A stretch of DNA of 64,000 bases from Ulvibacterium marinum (GTDB lineage Bacteria > Bacteroidota > Bacteroidia > Flavobacteriales > Flavobacteriaceae): positions 930,001 through 994,000 of the forward strand of contig NZ_RBCJ01000002.1 in assembly GCF_003626755.1 (NCBI RefSeq), in the 5' to 3' direction. The notes under the pieces were generated by a model. It worked only from the letters and a program-made list of their open reading frames with translations. It did no database searches and was not told the origin of the DNA. The first letter of the stretch is position 1; each line of letters begins with the position of its first letter. The translations under genes and the position numbers were made by a program. Shown here in pieces: positions 8,945 through 18,736 of this stretch.

Positions 8945-10234
8945 ATGCCTGCTAAAACCAATGACCCCAACAAAAAGACCTGGCTTACCGTATCCGAGAA
9001 CTCGGATTTCCCCATACAGAATATTCCTTTTGGTGTTTTTTTGACCAGGGACGATATTATTACCATAGGCACACGTATTGGAGATTATGCCATTGACCTT
9101 GGGGCCTTGCATCAGTTGGGGTATTTTGAAGGCATTCCATTAACTGATGATATTTTTTTGCAGGACACTCTCAATGATTTTATCTCTGACGGAAAAAAGA
9201 CCTGGCGATCGGTGCGCAATCGTATCGGTGAAATCTTCGATATAAGGAATGATATCTTGCAAAATAACGAAGATCATAAAAAAGCAGTCCTTTTTTCCAT
9301 GGAGGAAGTAGAGATGAAATTGCCTGTTCAGATCGGTGATTATACAGATTTCTACTCCAGCAAGGAACATGCCACCAATGTGGGGAGTATGTTCCGAGAT
9401 CCGGAAAATGCGTTGCTGCCCAATTGGTTACACCTTCCCGTGGCCTATCACGGGAGAAGTTCTACTATTGTACCCAGCGGAACACCGGTGCGAAGACCCT
9501 TGGGACAGACCTATCCGAAGGGAGCAAATACTCCCCTTTTTGGCCCCTCAAAGTTGGTTGACTTTGAACTGGAAATGGCTTTTATTACCACGGATGCGAA
9601 TGCATTGGGGGAACCTATTCCGCTAGAAGAAGCAGAAGATTACATATTTGGTTTGGTTTTATTCAACGATTGGAGTGCCCGGGACATTCAAAAATGGGAA
9701 TATGTGCCATTGGGCCCATTCTTGGCCAAGAATTTTGCATCGACCATATCGCCATGGATCGTTACCTTGGATGCCTTGGAACCCTTTAGGGTACAAAGTC
9801 CAAAACAAGATCCAGAACCCCTGCCCTATCTGAGACAGTACGGCGAACATAGTTTTGATATTACCTTGGAGGTGGATCTTACCCCTAACAATGGAATACC
9901 CACTACGGTGACGCGATCTAACTTTAAGCATATGTATTGGACTATGGCACAACAGATGGCCCACCACACCATAAATGGTTGTAAGGTAAACAGTGGTGAC
10001 ATGATGGGTAGCGGTACGATCTCCGGACCTAGCCCGGATTCCTATGGATCCCTATTGGAATTGAGTTGGCAAGGAACAAAACCCGTTAAATTAAAGGATG
10101 GTTCCGAAAGAAAGTTCATTGAGGACAATGACACGGTTACGCTACGTGGTTATTGTCAAAAAGAAGGTATCAGAATCGGTTTTGGGGAAGCTTCTACCCA
10201 ATTACTGCCCGCTTTAGAATACAAAAGGAAATGA
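8945..10234 (+). CDS. fahA: Fumarylacetoacetase
   Basis: Last step of tyrosine degradation: hydrolysis of fumarylacetoacetate to fumarate and acetoacetate. The 429-residue length is typical. The N-terminal SH3-like domain is followed by the FAA hydrolase core with [18 protein letters not shown] (metal Asp and catalytic His), [35 protein letters not shown] and the C-terminal GTISGP segment. No other tyrosine pathway gene (hppD, hmgA) is in the window. Divergent from glyA. Confidence 0.97.
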   Translation: MPAKTNDPNKKTWLTVSENSDFPIQNIPFGVFLTRDDIITIGTRIGDYAIDLGALHQLGYFEGIPLTDDIFLQDTLNDFISDGKKTWRSVRNRIGEIFDIRNDILQNNEDHKKAVLFSMEEVEMKLPVQIGDYTDFYSSKEHATNVGSMFRDPENALLPNWLHLPVAYHGRSSTIVPSGTPVRRPLGQTYPKGANTPLFGPSKLVDFELEMAFITTDANALGEPIPLEEAEDYIFGLVLFNDWSARDIQKWEYVPLGPFLAKNFASTISPWIVTLDALEPFRVQSPKQDPEPLPYLRQYGEHSFDITLEVDLTPNNGIPTTVTRSNFKHMYWTMAQQMAHHTINGCKVNSGDMMGSGTISGPSPDSYGSLLELSWQGTKPVKLKDGSERKFIEDNDTVTLRGYCQKEGIRIGFGEASTQLLPALEYKRK

Positions 10235-10299
10235 AAGTATGATGAATAGGCTTTTGAACGGATCTATACGATAGTTCATCGTTTTACGTTAAAACTAAA

Positions 10300-10317
10300 A
10301 GCCGTTTTGGCACGGCT
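10300..10317. other. Small hairpin between fahA and the next lipoprotein gene
   Basis: Arms AGCCGT and ACGGCT pair perfectly around a 6-base loop. There is no T-run, so it is a weak terminator at best; it could be part of the leader of the gene at 10353. Confidence 0.35.
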
Positions 10318-10352
10318 GTTGGACTTAACAAGAAAACGATAAAAACAAAGCC

Positions 10353-11540
10353 ATGAAAAAATCCATACTATATTCTGCGATTTTGGTTCTATTCGTAGCC
10401 TGTGGTGGTGTTAAGAAGACACAAAAAGCTATCAATTCCGGCAACTACTACAACGCGATAAACAATTCTATCCAAAATTTGTCTCAGAACAAGACTAGGA
10501 AGAGCCATCAGCCCTATGTTATATTATTGGAAGAGGCCTTTCAAAAAAACACGGAGCGCGAATTGGAACATATCAACTTTCTAAAGAAAGAGGGTAATCC
10601 TGCAAATTATGAGGCCATTTATAAGGGATACAACAGGTTAAAGGACATCCAACAACGCATAAGACCTTTATTGCCTTTGGTAATCCTTGAAGAGAACAGG
10701 CAAGCCCAATTTTCCTTCGAAAACTATGATGATAAAATTATAGCAGCAAAAGAACAGTTATCGGACTATCTATATCACAATGCAACTACCCTCTTGTCCA
10801 ATGCCACTCAAAAACAGGATTACCGAAATGCCTATGAGGATTTTAGCTATTTATCAGAAATAAATCCTGGATACAGAGACCATAAAGAGAAGATGGAAGA
10901 GGCCTATTCCAAAGGGCTAGACTATGTGAAAGTAGATATGGTAAACCATACCGATCAGATAATTCCGGCCAAATTAGAAGAAGAGCTACTCAACTTCAAC
11001 ACGTATGGCTTAAATAATCAATGGACAGAATACCACACCAATCATTTGCCACAAATACAATATGATTATATAATGGATGTGGCCTTACGGGAAATTAATA
11101 TATCCCCCGAGCAGGTAAGCGAAAAACAGATTATCAAAGAAAAACAGATCAAGGATGGCCATGAATATGCGCTGGACCGAAATGGGAATGTGGTAAAGGA
11201 TAGCTTGGGAAACAAAATAAAAATCGATAAATTCCGGACGGTACGCTGCAGTTTTTATCAATTTACGCAATTCAAGACCGCCCAGGTAGTCGGTATGGTA
11301 AGTTTTACGAATCTACATACCAAACAACAGGTGAATTCCTATCCCCTATCCAGTGAATTTGTATTTGAGCATGTTTACGCCAATTACGACGGAGACCGGA
11401 GAGCCTTGGAAAATGACCTGGTCGCATTACTTGATTTGGCAGCGGTGCCCTTTCCCACCAACGAACAAATGGTATACGATGCCGGCGAGGATTTAAAATC
11501 AAGACTAAAATTCATACTGACACAACAACGCTTCAATTAA
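10353..11540 (+). CDS. Conserved lipoprotein with helical repeats
   Basis: A 395-residue lipoprotein (lipobox FVAC, Cys17). The first 200 residues have a TPR-like helical pattern (NSGNYYNAINNSIQNL; KQDYRNAYEDFSYLSEINPGY). The second half is beta-rich and includes EYALDRNGNVVKDSLGN, a turn-rich segment often seen in cell-surface proteins. I know of no characterised homologue. Its transcript ends at a strong shared terminator with ytxJ. Confidence 0.75.
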   Translation: MKKSILYSAILVLFVACGGVKKTQKAINSGNYYNAINNSIQNLSQNKTRKSHQPYVILLEEAFQKNTERELEHINFLKKEGNPANYEAIYKGYNRLKDIQQRIRPLLPLVILEENRQAQFSFENYDDKIIAAKEQLSDYLYHNATTLLSNATQKQDYRNAYEDFSYLSEINPGYRDHKEKMEEAYSKGLDYVKVDMVNHTDQIIPAKLEEELLNFNTYGLNNQWTEYHTNHLPQIQYDYIMDVALREINISPEQVSEKQIIKEKQIKDGHEYALDRNGNVVKDSLGNKIKIDKFRTVRCSFYQFTQFKTAQVVGMVSFTNLHTKQQVNSYPLSSEFVFEHVYANYDGDRRALENDLVALLDLAAVPFPTNEQMVYDAGEDLKSRLKFILTQQRFN

Positions 11541-11541
11541 C

Positions 11542-11575
11542 AAAAAAGCCCGGCCATAGTGCCGGGCTTTTTTTA
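11542..11575. terminator. Bidirectional terminator
   Basis: AAAAAAGCCCGGC and GCCGGGCTTTTTTT form a 13-bp stem around CATAGT. A-run and T-run on both sides let it serve the lipoprotein gene (+) and ytxJ (-). The ytxJ stop codon lies inside the T-run. Confidence 0.95.
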
Positions 11576-11968
11576 TACAAATTTTTCCAAGTCCAATTCG
11601 TTAATGGCCCCATGGGAATCATGTGCCACGGTTATTCCATTTCGTATGACCAAAATTTGAGGTGATTGGTGCAACACCTGAAACCTATAACCTACCTCAT
11701 CGGACACTTGCCGATACGCATGCAAATCGAGAAAGTAGAAATCCATTTGATGTTTCAAAGCATTCAAATTCCTCCCGAACATATTCAGTACCATTCGACT
11801 TATACCACATGTAGTTGAATGCTTAAAGATTACTTGGGCCTTTGTATGTGATTTTTCCTCTATTTCGTTCAATTGATCCAAAGAGGTAAGGGGAATCCAC
11901 GGGATTGGGTCTTCCGTACCCTTTGTTTCCTTTTCCCCACTCCCAAATAAGTCCTTGAAAAATCCCAT
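11573..11968 (-). CDS. ytxJ: Bacillithiol-system redox protein YtxJ-like
   Basis: A 131-residue thioredoxin-fold protein with the family motif HSTTCGIS (a single Cys in place of CxxC), matching YtxJ, a monothiol bacilliredoxin-like protein. Members are thought to act in thiol exchange with bacillithiol; some Bacteroidetes make this thiol. The N-terminal part is a short charged tail (SGEKETKGTED). No bacillithiol synthesis gene is in the window. Shares a terminator with the convergent lipoprotein gene. Confidence 0.85.
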   Translation of the reverse strand: MGFFKDLFGSGEKETKGTEDPIPWIPLTSLDQLNEIEEKSHTKAQVIFKHSTTCGISRMVLNMFGRNLNALKHQMDFYFLDLHAYRQVSDEVGYRFQVLHQSPQILVIRNGITVAHDSHGAINELDLEKFV

Positions 11969-12078
11969 TCTAATGTGCTGTTTTTAAGAATTCGTTTGTT
12001 CCGGCAAAGCATAACGTCTGCCGAAATGTCTTGTGTTTATTGGTTTTTACCGTCATTTTGTCCGGCATAGACCATTGG

Positions 12079-12100
12079 TAAGGTTATTGACCTAAGGTTA
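12079..12100. promoter_or_regulatory. Direct repeat TAAGGTTA upstream of clpB
   Basis: Two exact copies of TAAGGTTA (12079-12086, 12093-12100) are 14 bp apart, 38 bp before the clpB start. The outer bases GGTAA/TTACC also give partial dyad symmetry. No CIRCE element is seen. It may be a regulator site for the heat-inducible clpB; unproven. Confidence 0.4.
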
Positions 12101-12137
12101 CCAAAAATAGGCATTAACTATAAAAATAGTACGCTAT

Positions 12138-14738
12138 ATGAACTTTAATAATTTCACTATAAAATCACAGGAAGCTCTTCAGCAGGCCCAACAATTGGCT
12201 CAGGCCAAGGGCCATCAACAAATAGAGAACGAACATATTTTCAAGGCTATTTCAGAAGTTGAAGAAAATGTATTGCCATTCATCTTGAAGAAACTGAATG
12301 TTAACGTTTCAATGCTAAATCAAATTCTTGACAAAGAATTGGAAAGCTTTCCGAAGGTATCCGGAGGTGATATCATGCTTTCCCGTGAGGCCGGAAAAAC
12401 GGTAAACGAAGCAAGTATTATTGCGAAAAAAATGGAAGATGAATTTGTTTCGTTAGAGCATATGTTGTTGGCTATTTTTAAATCCAAAAGTAAAATTTCC
12501 CAAATCCTCAAAGATCAAGGGGTATCCGAAAAAGATTTGAAATCCGCCATAGAAGAACTTCGGAAAGGTGGGAAAGTCACCTCACAAAGTGCAGAGGACA
12601 CTTATAATTCCCTGGACAAGTATGCCAGAAATCTTAACCAACTTGCGGACAACGGAAAACTAGACCCCGTAATTGGCAGAGATGAGGAAATTAGACGTAT
12701 TCTACAGATTTTATCACGAAGAACAAAGAACAATCCTATGTTGGTGGGAGAACCTGGTACGGGTAAAACAGCCATAGCGGAAGGTCTTGCACACCGGATT
12801 ATACAAGGCGATGTCCCCGAAAACTTGAAGGATAAGGTAATTTACTCCTTGGATATGGGTGCATTGATAGCGGGTGCCAAATACAAAGGTGAATTTGAGG
12901 AGCGCCTTAAATCCGTAATTAAGGAAGTGACCGCATCAGATGGTAATATCGTACTTTTTATTGATGAAATCCATACCCTTGTTGGTGCAGGTGGTGGACA
13001 AGGTGCCATGGATGCTGCCAATATCCTAAAACCAGCTTTGGCCAGAGGAGAACTAAGGGCCATTGGCGCCACAACCTTAGACGAGTATCAAAAATATTTT
13101 GAAAAGGACAAAGCCTTGGAACGAAGGTTCCAAAAGGTAATGGTATACGAACCAGATACGGAAAGTGCCATTTCCATTCTTCGCGGCATCAAGGAAAAAT
13201 ATGAAGCACACCACAAGGTACGCATCAAGGACGAAGCCGTTATTGCCGCAGTGGAACTTTCACAACGGTACATCACCAATCGGTTTTTGCCGGACAAGGC
13301 CATTGATTTAATAGACGAATCTGCCTCTAAACTCCGGATGGAAATTAATTCCAAGCCCGAAGAATTAGACGTGTTGGATCGAAAAATAATGCAACTGGAA
13401 ATTGAGATAGAAGCTATAAAGCGGGAAAATGACAAGGCGAAATTAAAATCGTTAAATAGTGATCTGGCCAATCTGAAAGAGGACCGCAATGAAATCTTTG
13501 CCCAGTGGGAAAGTGAAAAAAGTGTAGTGGACAATATTCAGAAGACTAAAAAGGATATCGAGGATTATAAACTTGAGGCGGAGCGTGCAGAACGCAACGG
13601 CGACTACGGCAAAGTGGCGGAATTACGTTATGGAAAGATAAAGGAAGCTCAGGAAAGATTGGAAAAACTTCAAAACGAGCTGCAGGAGCAACAGCAATCG
13701 GATACCCTTATCAAAGAGGAGGTCACTCAAGAAGATATCGCCGAAGTTGTCGCCAAATGGACCGGGATTCCAGTAACCAAAATGCTCCAGAGCGAACGAG
13801 AGAAATTGTTGAAGTTGGAAAAAGTTCTTCACAAACGTGTGGTGGGACAAGAAGAGGCCATACAGGCCGTGTCCGATGCCATCCGTAGAAGTAGGGCCGG
13901 ATTACAAGATGCCAAAAGACCCATAGGTTCGTTCCTGTTCTTGGGTACAACAGGGGTAGGAAAAACCGAGTTGGCCAAAACCTTGGCCGATTATCTGTTT
14001 GACGACGAGAACGCCATGACCCGAATTGATATGAGCGAATACCAGGAAAGGCATTCGGTAAGTCGATTGGTAGGTGCGCCTCCGGGCTATGTAGGCTACG
14101 ATGAAGGAGGACAGTTGACAGAGGCTGTACGGCGCAGACCCTATTCGGTAATATTACTTGACGAAATAGAGAAAGCACATCCGGATACCTTTAACATATT
14201 ACTACAGGTCCTTGATGAAGGAAGATTAACGGATAACAAAGGTCGTGTTGCAGATTTCAAAAACACGATCATCATCATGACCAGTAATATGGGAAGTCAT
14301 ATCATTCAGGAAAAGTTTGAGGACAATCCGGACATCTATAGTGCTACAGAAGCGGCCCGGGTGGAGGTTCTTGGACTGCTGCGTAAGACCATCCGTCCGG
14401 AATTTTTGAACCGTATAGATGATATCATCATGTTCACCCCACTGAACATGGAAAACATTGTTGAAATCGTAAGGCTTCAATTGAACTATTTAAAAAAGAT
14501 GATTGCCAAGCAGCATATCACAATTGATGCCACGGACGAGGCCATTACCTATCTGGCCCAAAAGGGATACGACCCACAATATGGGGCAAGACCCATAAAG
14601 AGGATTATCCAGAAAGAAGTACTCAACAATCTGTCAAAGGAATTGTTAAGTGGGAAAATAAAGGCGGATAGCGTTGTTCTCATTGATTCATTTGACGATT
14701 CACTCGTTTTTAGAAACCAGGATCAGTTGGTAGAATAA
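12138..14738 (+). CDS. clpB: ATP-dependent disaggregase ClpB
   Basis: An 866-residue Hsp100 chaperone that, with DnaK, extracts polypeptides from aggregates in the cytoplasm. Domains in order: N-terminal double-Clp repeat (1-145), first AAA+ domain with GEPGTGKTA (about 203-211) and Walker [11 protein letters not shown], coiled-coil middle domain (about 405-530; long charged helices with [16 protein letters not shown]), second AAA+ domain with GTTGVGKTE (about 602-610) and [11 protein letters not shown], and the C-terminal D2-small domain ([10 protein letters not shown]). The presence of the middle domain separates it from ClpA and ClpC. Single-gene unit with its own terminator. Confidence 0.98.
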   Translation: MNFNNFTIKSQEALQQAQQLAQAKGHQQIENEHIFKAISEVEENVLPFILKKLNVNVSMLNQILDKELESFPKVSGGDIMLSREAGKTVNEASIIAKKMEDEFVSLEHMLLAIFKSKSKISQILKDQGVSEKDLKSAIEELRKGGKVTSQSAEDTYNSLDKYARNLNQLADNGKLDPVIGRDEEIRRILQILSRRTKNNPMLVGEPGTGKTAIAEGLAHRIIQGDVPENLKDKVIYSLDMGALIAGAKYKGEFEERLKSVIKEVTASDGNIVLFIDEIHTLVGAGGGQGAMDAANILKPALARGELRAIGATTLDEYQKYFEKDKALERRFQKVMVYEPDTESAISILRGIKEKYEAHHKVRIKDEAVIAAVELSQRYITNRFLPDKAIDLIDESASKLRMEINSKPEELDVLDRKIMQLEIEIEAIKRENDKAKLKSLNSDLANLKEDRNEIFAQWESEKSVVDNIQKTKKDIEDYKLEAERAERNGDYGKVAELRYGKIKEAQERLEKLQNELQEQQQSDTLIKEEVTQEDIAEVVAKWTGIPVTKMLQSEREKLLKLEKVLHKRVVGQEEAIQAVSDAIRRSRAGLQDAKRPIGSFLFLGTTGVGKTELAKTLADYLFDDENAMTRIDMSEYQERHSVSRLVGAPPGYVGYDEGGQLTEAVRRRPYSVILLDEIEKAHPDTFNILLQVLDEGRLTDNKGRVADFKNTIIIMTSNMGSHIIQEKFEDNPDIYSATEAARVEVLGLLRKTIRPEFLNRIDDIIMFTPLNMENIVEIVRLQLNYLKKMIAKQHITIDATDEAITYLAQKGYDPQYGARPIKRIIQKEVLNNLSKELLSGKIKADSVVLIDSFDDSLVFRNQDQLVE

Positions 14739-14751
14739 AGTTTTATCCGTT

Positions 14752-14797
14752 AAAAAAGGGGCGGTTTCCGTGGTTCTTTGGAAACCGCCCCCTTTTT
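14752..14797 (+). terminator. Terminator after clpB
   Basis: Long stem (GGGGCGGTTTCC / GGAAACCGCCCC) flanked by an A-run and a T-run, loop of about 10 bases. Confidence 0.95.
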
Positions 14798-14812
14798 TAT
14801 CAACATATATAC

Positions 14813-14823
14813 CATACAGTATG
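14813..14823. promoter_or_regulatory. Candidate TetR operator (CATACAGTATG)
   Basis: A perfect 5+1+5 palindrome located 34 bp before the TetR-type gene start. TetR proteins commonly bind such dyads over their own promoter. Confidence 0.5.
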
Positions 14824-14856
14824 TAGTTTTTTTATATTCGTATAAAATTGATTGCC

Positions 14857-15453
14857 ATGACCACCAAAGCCGAAAGAACCACTGCCTACATCATAGAGAC
14901 CGTTGCACCTATCTTTAACAAATTGGGCTATATAGGTACGAGCATGAGCGATCTTACCGAAGCTACAGGTCTCACAAAAGGAGCGCTCTATGGGAATTTT
15001 GAAAACAAGGAGGCACTGGCTTTGGCCGCTTTTGAATATAATCGTGGTAAATTACTTTCATCCGTGGAGCAGTATCTAAACATTGAAGGTACATCATTGG
15101 AAAAGATTTTCAACCTTCTAAAATTCTATAGGAATTATGATGTATATACTATGGATATGGGAGGGTGCCCGATTCTGAATGTTGGTGTGGATGCGCAGCA
15201 TAACAATACCTTGTTGGCTGCTGCAGCAAAAGAAACCATAAAAGAAATTGAAGGAAAAATTGCTTTGGTCCTTGAAAATGGAATCAATGGAAATCAGTTG
15301 AATCTTCCAGTGACCCCGCTACAGTTCGCCAAACAATTATTTACGATGTTGCAAGGTGCCATTGCCATGTCCACCATAACCAATGACCGGAAATACCTGG
15401 TAAATACAGTAGCTTACCTGGAAGTTCTCATACAAAGGGAAATCAAAAAATAA
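14857..15453 (+). CDS. TetR/AcrR family transcriptional regulator
   Basis: A 198-residue repressor-type protein. The N-terminal helix-turn-helix (IIETVAPIFNKLGYIGTSMSDLTEATGLTKGALYGNFENKEAL) is classical TetR. The C-terminal ligand domain contains GGCPILNVGVDA, seen in the AcuR/YxaF-like subgroup. I chose the ATG at 14857; a TTG three codons upstream is less likely. A palindrome lies in its promoter region. It is not next to an efflux pump or oxidoreductase: the only neighbours are clpB and a convergent PorP-like gene, so its target may be itself and distant genes. Confidence 0.9.
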   Translation: MTTKAERTTAYIIETVAPIFNKLGYIGTSMSDLTEATGLTKGALYGNFENKEALALAAFEYNRGKLLSSVEQYLNIEGTSLEKIFNLLKFYRNYDVYTMDMGGCPILNVGVDAQHNNTLLAAAAKETIKEIEGKIALVLENGINGNQLNLPVTPLQFAKQLFTMLQGAIAMSTITNDRKYLVNTVAYLEVLIQREIKK

Positions 15454-15468
15454 TTCCCTACTTCTACT

Positions 15469-17181
15469 TTAATTGCCCACTACCCTAAAAATCCAGGTTT
15501 TATCAAGATATTTCCCATTGAAATTACTGTCCCGGGCGTTTCGGGCCTCATTCATTGTATTATAACGTTCCAAATACACGTAGTTATAGTTGTTCTTGGC
15601 CCTAACAAATGATTTTGGAGCAAGACCTTGGTTTTGCAGATCCTTCATAAAAGCATCGTAGTACTTTTTGGTTCCAAATACGTTGGTAATAAGATAATAG
15701 CCGGGTTCCAAGTCCCCTTCAGCCTTGACTTCCTCATATTTTTCTCCGGCTTTTGGCTTATCCTGCTCTTCTTGTTGGGCCACCTGATCTTGTTCAATTT
15801 GTTTTTGGGCAGCTTCGGCTTCAGCAATTTTTATACTTTCCAAGGAATCCTTTTTCTTTTGCTGCCGAAGTTTTTGAGCCGCTGCCAATGCCTCTGCACG
15901 TCTAACGTCGTTTATTGAATCTAGTTTTCGTTGCTGCTCATCCTTTGCTTTGGCCAGGTCTTCTTCCTTCTTGGCTTGTTCAATAGCAGCTTTGTTACGT
16001 TCTTCTTCAAGTCTTGCCGCCTCCGCCAAGGCTTCTCTCTCCCCTTTAGCCGTAGCTATGGAATCGCGTCGTTTTTGTTTGGCCAATGCTTTTTCTTGTG
16101 CCGCCAGTTCTCTTGCTTCCTTCTTGGCCTGTTTTTGTTGGGCCCTTTCAGCGGCTTCCTCCTCTTCGGCAATTGCCTCTGCTTTCTCTATCTCCTCCTT
16201 GGTTTCTTCTTCGGTAATCAATTCTTCTTGCTTCGGTTCTTCTTCCTCCTCCAAGACACGTATTTTACGACGCTCCTCAGGCTTTCCAATGAAATAGGAG
16301 GCCACAATCTCAAAAGAAGGGTCTTCGGAACTAATGGCCGAGTTTGTTCCGAATTCCACCAAGGCCCCCACGGAAAATCTTTTGAAAAAAGTGCCTCCCC
16401 CGCCAAGGGAAATACCGTAAAAATTGTTGTACCCTATTTGCGCCCAATAGGTGGTCTTGCTAAGAAGTACATTAAGACCCACTTGGTTGTCAAGTTCAGG
16501 TATAGTACGTAAATACAACAACGGTCTAAGAAAAGCCGTAGGATCCCTACTAACACCTATGGGTATGTCATAAGAAACCATCCCCATATAAATCTTATCG
16601 GCTGGAACCGTATTTCTACCCTTGTCCGTGAAGTTATAATCAAAAAGATTTTCCGATGCCAGGCCAAAAGAAAAATTTTCGACCGACAACCGGACTCCCG
16701 GGGCCAATTGCAAGATAAAATCCGTCGAGGGTTGTAGTATAGGTATAGGGATATTCGGATCTATCTGAAACCGATCATCCGCCAGCTCTTGCTGAAACCC
16801 AAAAAGGTTAAACCCAAAACCAAGGCGTATAAGGGAATTCAACTTTATCTCCTGGGCGTAATTTAGAATTCCCCCGGTATTAAAAAAAATACCGGTATTA
16901 TGCTGAAAAAATGCAACACTTGCTGCTGAGGATTCATTAATCTTTCGGGTATAATTCAAAAACAAGGTGGTAGGGTCGGCATCTATACTTTGCCATTGCC
17001 AACGTGTCCATAAAGAAACAGACTGGGGATTATTGCGGTCCAGAGAAAAGGCCGGATTAAAAAAACTGGAATTATACTCGGTTAAATTATGTTGCCTAAA
17101 ATCCACGGGAAGAGAAACCTCCTGTGACCGGGCGAAAAAAAAGGTGGCGACAATAAGAAAAGGGGTACCAAATTTAACCAT
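15469..17181 (-). CDS. PorP/SprF-like outer membrane protein with coiled coil and SPOR-like C-terminus
   Basis: A 570-residue protein: signal peptide (about 1-21), a beta-barrel region of the PorP/SprF type IX secretion family (about 22-300; NPAFSLDRNNPQ and repeated G-x-x-F-G strands), then a highly charged Glu/Ala/Lys coiled coil (about 305-490) and a C-terminal 75-residue SPOR-like domain (YYLITNVFG, NYVYLERY, WIFRVVGN). SprF-type proteins attach adhesins to the surface; the coiled coil and the SPOR-like end could reach the peptidoglycan. The ATG at 17181 was chosen over an upstream TTG because it starts the signal peptide. Standard PorP/SprF proteins are about 300-340 residues, so this is a fusion. 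Confidence 0.8.
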   Translation of the reverse strand: MVKFGTPFLIVATFFFARSQEVSLPVDFRQHNLTEYNSSFFNPAFSLDRNNPQSVSLWTRWQWQSIDADPTTLFLNYTRKINESSAASVAFFQHNTGIFFNTGGILNYAQEIKLNSLIRLGFGFNLFGFQQELADDRFQIDPNIPIPILQPSTDFILQLAPGVRLSVENFSFGLASENLFDYNFTDKGRNTVPADKIYMGMVSYDIPIGVSRDPTAFLRPLLYLRTIPELDNQVGLNVLLSKTTYWAQIGYNNFYGISLGGGGTFFKRFSVGALVEFGTNSAISSEDPSFEIVASYFIGKPEERRKIRVLEEEEEPKQEELITEEETKEEIEKAEAIAEEEEAAERAQQKQAKKEARELAAQEKALAKQKRRDSIATAKGEREALAEAARLEEERNKAAIEQAKKEEDLAKAKDEQQRKLDSINDVRRAEALAAAQKLRQQKKKDSLESIKIAEAEAAQKQIEQDQVAQQEEQDKPKAGEKYEEVKAEGDLEPGYYLITNVFGTKKYYDAFMKDLQNQGLAPKSFVRAKNNYNYVYLERYNTMNEARNARDSNFNGKYLDKTWIFRVVGN

Positions 17182-17252
17182 ACGCAAAAAAACAAAAAAC
17201 TAGCTGGTTTACATACTATTTAGCGGTAATTTTAGTTACAGTAAAAAGAAAA

Positions 17253-17268
17253 TTCCCCACAAGGGGAA
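17253..17268. other. Hairpin TTCCCC-ACAA-GGGGAA in a divergent intergenic region
   Basis: Perfect 6-bp arms with a 4-base loop, in the 203-bp gap between the divergent PorP-like and phosphatase-like genes. No T-run follows, so it is more likely a regulatory site than a terminator. The rest of this gap shows nothing else that I can name. Confidence 0.3.
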
Positions 17269-17384
17269 AACTCAATGTTTTTATCCAAAGGCGAAAATGG
17301 TAAAACTAGCAGGTGGCAACACGGACAAAATGAGGGTGTTATTTGCTGTTCTGGGGCAATCAAAATAAATAATCAAGCCAATTG

Positions 17385-17933
17385 ATGAAATCGATAAAAT
17401 TAGTATTAGCATTAGTTGTACTCTTCCTTTTTCAAGCTTGCAATGAAGATAAAAAACCGGAGGAGTCCTATTCGGATGGCGTATCTACTTTTTACTTTAT
17501 CCGCCACGCGGAAAAGGATCGTTCAAATCCTGACAATGTAGATCCCGAGCTCAATCAAAAGGGGCTGGGGCGTGCTATGCATTGGGCGGAAATATTTGAC
17601 GATGTACCTTTGGATGCCATTTACACTACGGATTACGAAAGAGCAACGATGACGGCCGCGCCAACATCTGTAAAGCAGGATATCTTAGTGCAATATTATG
17701 TTCCCGAAGAAATTGATATTGAGCAATTTAAGATGGACAACCTCAATAAAAAGGTTTTGGTCGTCGGGCACAGCAATACCACCCCACAATTTGTTAACCT
17801 AATGATAGGGGAAGATAAATATGGGCTTATGGACGATTACGATAACGGCAGTTTGTATATCGTACAAATGGTTAACGGTACGGTAACGGACATGCGATTA
17901 CAATTTAATTGTAATTGCCCGGAAGGACGGTAA
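17385..17933 (+). CDS. Histidine-phosphatase (phosphoglycerate mutase-like) lipoprotein
   Basis: A 182-residue protein with lipobox FQAC (Cys19) and the histidine phosphatase core: FIRHAEK with nucleophile His41, and VVGHSNTTP with the second catalytic His129. The family removes phosphate from small molecules or proteins; here it would work in the periplasm or on the outer membrane. It is shorter than cytosolic phosphoglycerate mutases. The last 29 bp overlap the 3' end of the convergent gene. Confidence 0.88.
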   Translation: MKSIKLVLALVVLFLFQACNEDKKPEESYSDGVSTFYFIRHAEKDRSNPDNVDPELNQKGLGRAMHWAEIFDDVPLDAIYTTDYERATMTAAPTSVKQDILVQYYVPEEIDIEQFKMDNLNKKVLVVGHSNTTPQFVNLMIGEDKYGLMDDYDNGSLYIVQMVNGTVTDMRLQFNCNCPEGR

Positions 17934-18657
17934 TATTCTTCAATTCTATTTCTGACAGCAACTCCAATTGACCGGCCATAAATAGGCTATCCATTTTTTG
18001 AACCGCAATCGTCTGGTCAATAGGTTTGTAATTTTTGTAATCAACAAAACGTATTCCATTTACATAGCGCTCGTTATAGGCTTGCCTAAAACGCTTACCG
18101 CCTCCATCAACATGAAACTCGTAAGCAATATAATCAGGTTTTAGGGTGGTTACATCAAACCAGTACACGTAGATATCATCATAATCATCACCCCCGTCCT
18201 CTTTATCAAAAGTTACCTGTATCTCGTGATAATCCTTCCCTTTAATTCTTGATCTGCCTAAATATTTCTTATTTACTGCGGGATCATTAAGTCCATATGG
18301 CAAATAGGCAAAGTAATGTACGGAATTAACGGAATTGCCATACTTGTTTGCCATGGAATCCGGCAGATGCACCAAACTGTCGTTGACGAAACGTTGAAGT
18401 CCATTATGTTGTTTAACATCCAAAACTGTATTGGAGTCTATTTGGGAAATGCGTTTTAAAATTTTCCTGCCAGCCTTGCGTTCCATCACATACGATCTTC
18501 CTCTAAAGTCAAAGGAAAAGGTGTTTTTTTGGTATCCCTCACCCCCACTTATCTTAATGCTCTCATTTATAATGTCCTGGGCCGAAAGTTCCGTTTTGGC
18601 CTTTTGGCCACAGGCCAAGATTATACTAATACAAAATAAAACGATTGCCTTGTTCAT
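17905..18657 (-). CDS. DUF6503-like lipoprotein
   Basis: A 250-residue lipoprotein (LACG, Cys16). The pattern SFDFRGRSYVMER, DDIYVYWFDVTTLKPDYIAYEFH matches the DUF6503 group of flavobacterial proteins; its function is unknown, and relatives have at times been mislabelled as aldolases. I chose the ATG at 18657, since it gives the lipoprotein signal, and left out 10 upstream codons. Tail-to-tail overlap of 29 bp with the phosphatase-like gene. Confidence 0.75.
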   Translation of the reverse strand: MNKAIVLFCISIILACGQKAKTELSAQDIINESIKISGGEGYQKNTFSFDFRGRSYVMERKAGRKILKRISQIDSNTVLDVKQHNGLQRFVNDSLVHLPDSMANKYGNSVNSVHYFAYLPYGLNDPAVNKKYLGRSRIKGKDYHEIQVTFDKEDGGDDYDDIYVYWFDVTTLKPDYIAYEFHVDGGGKRFRQAYNERYVNGIRFVDYKNYKPIDQTIAVQKMDSLFMAGQLELLSEIELKNITVLPGNYN

Positions 18658-18736
18658 ACGATGACATTGTGCTATTATGGTACGCAAAAGTGCATTAATC
18701 TTACAAAATATCCGTGGTATATACTTTTTTAATGAA

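Noticed and set aside
8834-9112. N-terminal extension of glyA by 93 residues
   Set aside because: Overlaps fahA on the opposite strand, and the known family starts at the MQRDDQ position; it is an open frame without family sequence.
14813-14823. Riboswitch or leader hairpin before the TetR gene
   Set aside because: Only an 11-bp DNA dyad; too short for RNA structure.
15931-16512. Long plus-strand open frame (193 codons) opposite the PorP-like gene
   Set aside because: Shadow of the Glu/Ala/Lys-rich coiled coil, which yields Phe/Leu/Ser runs on the other strand.
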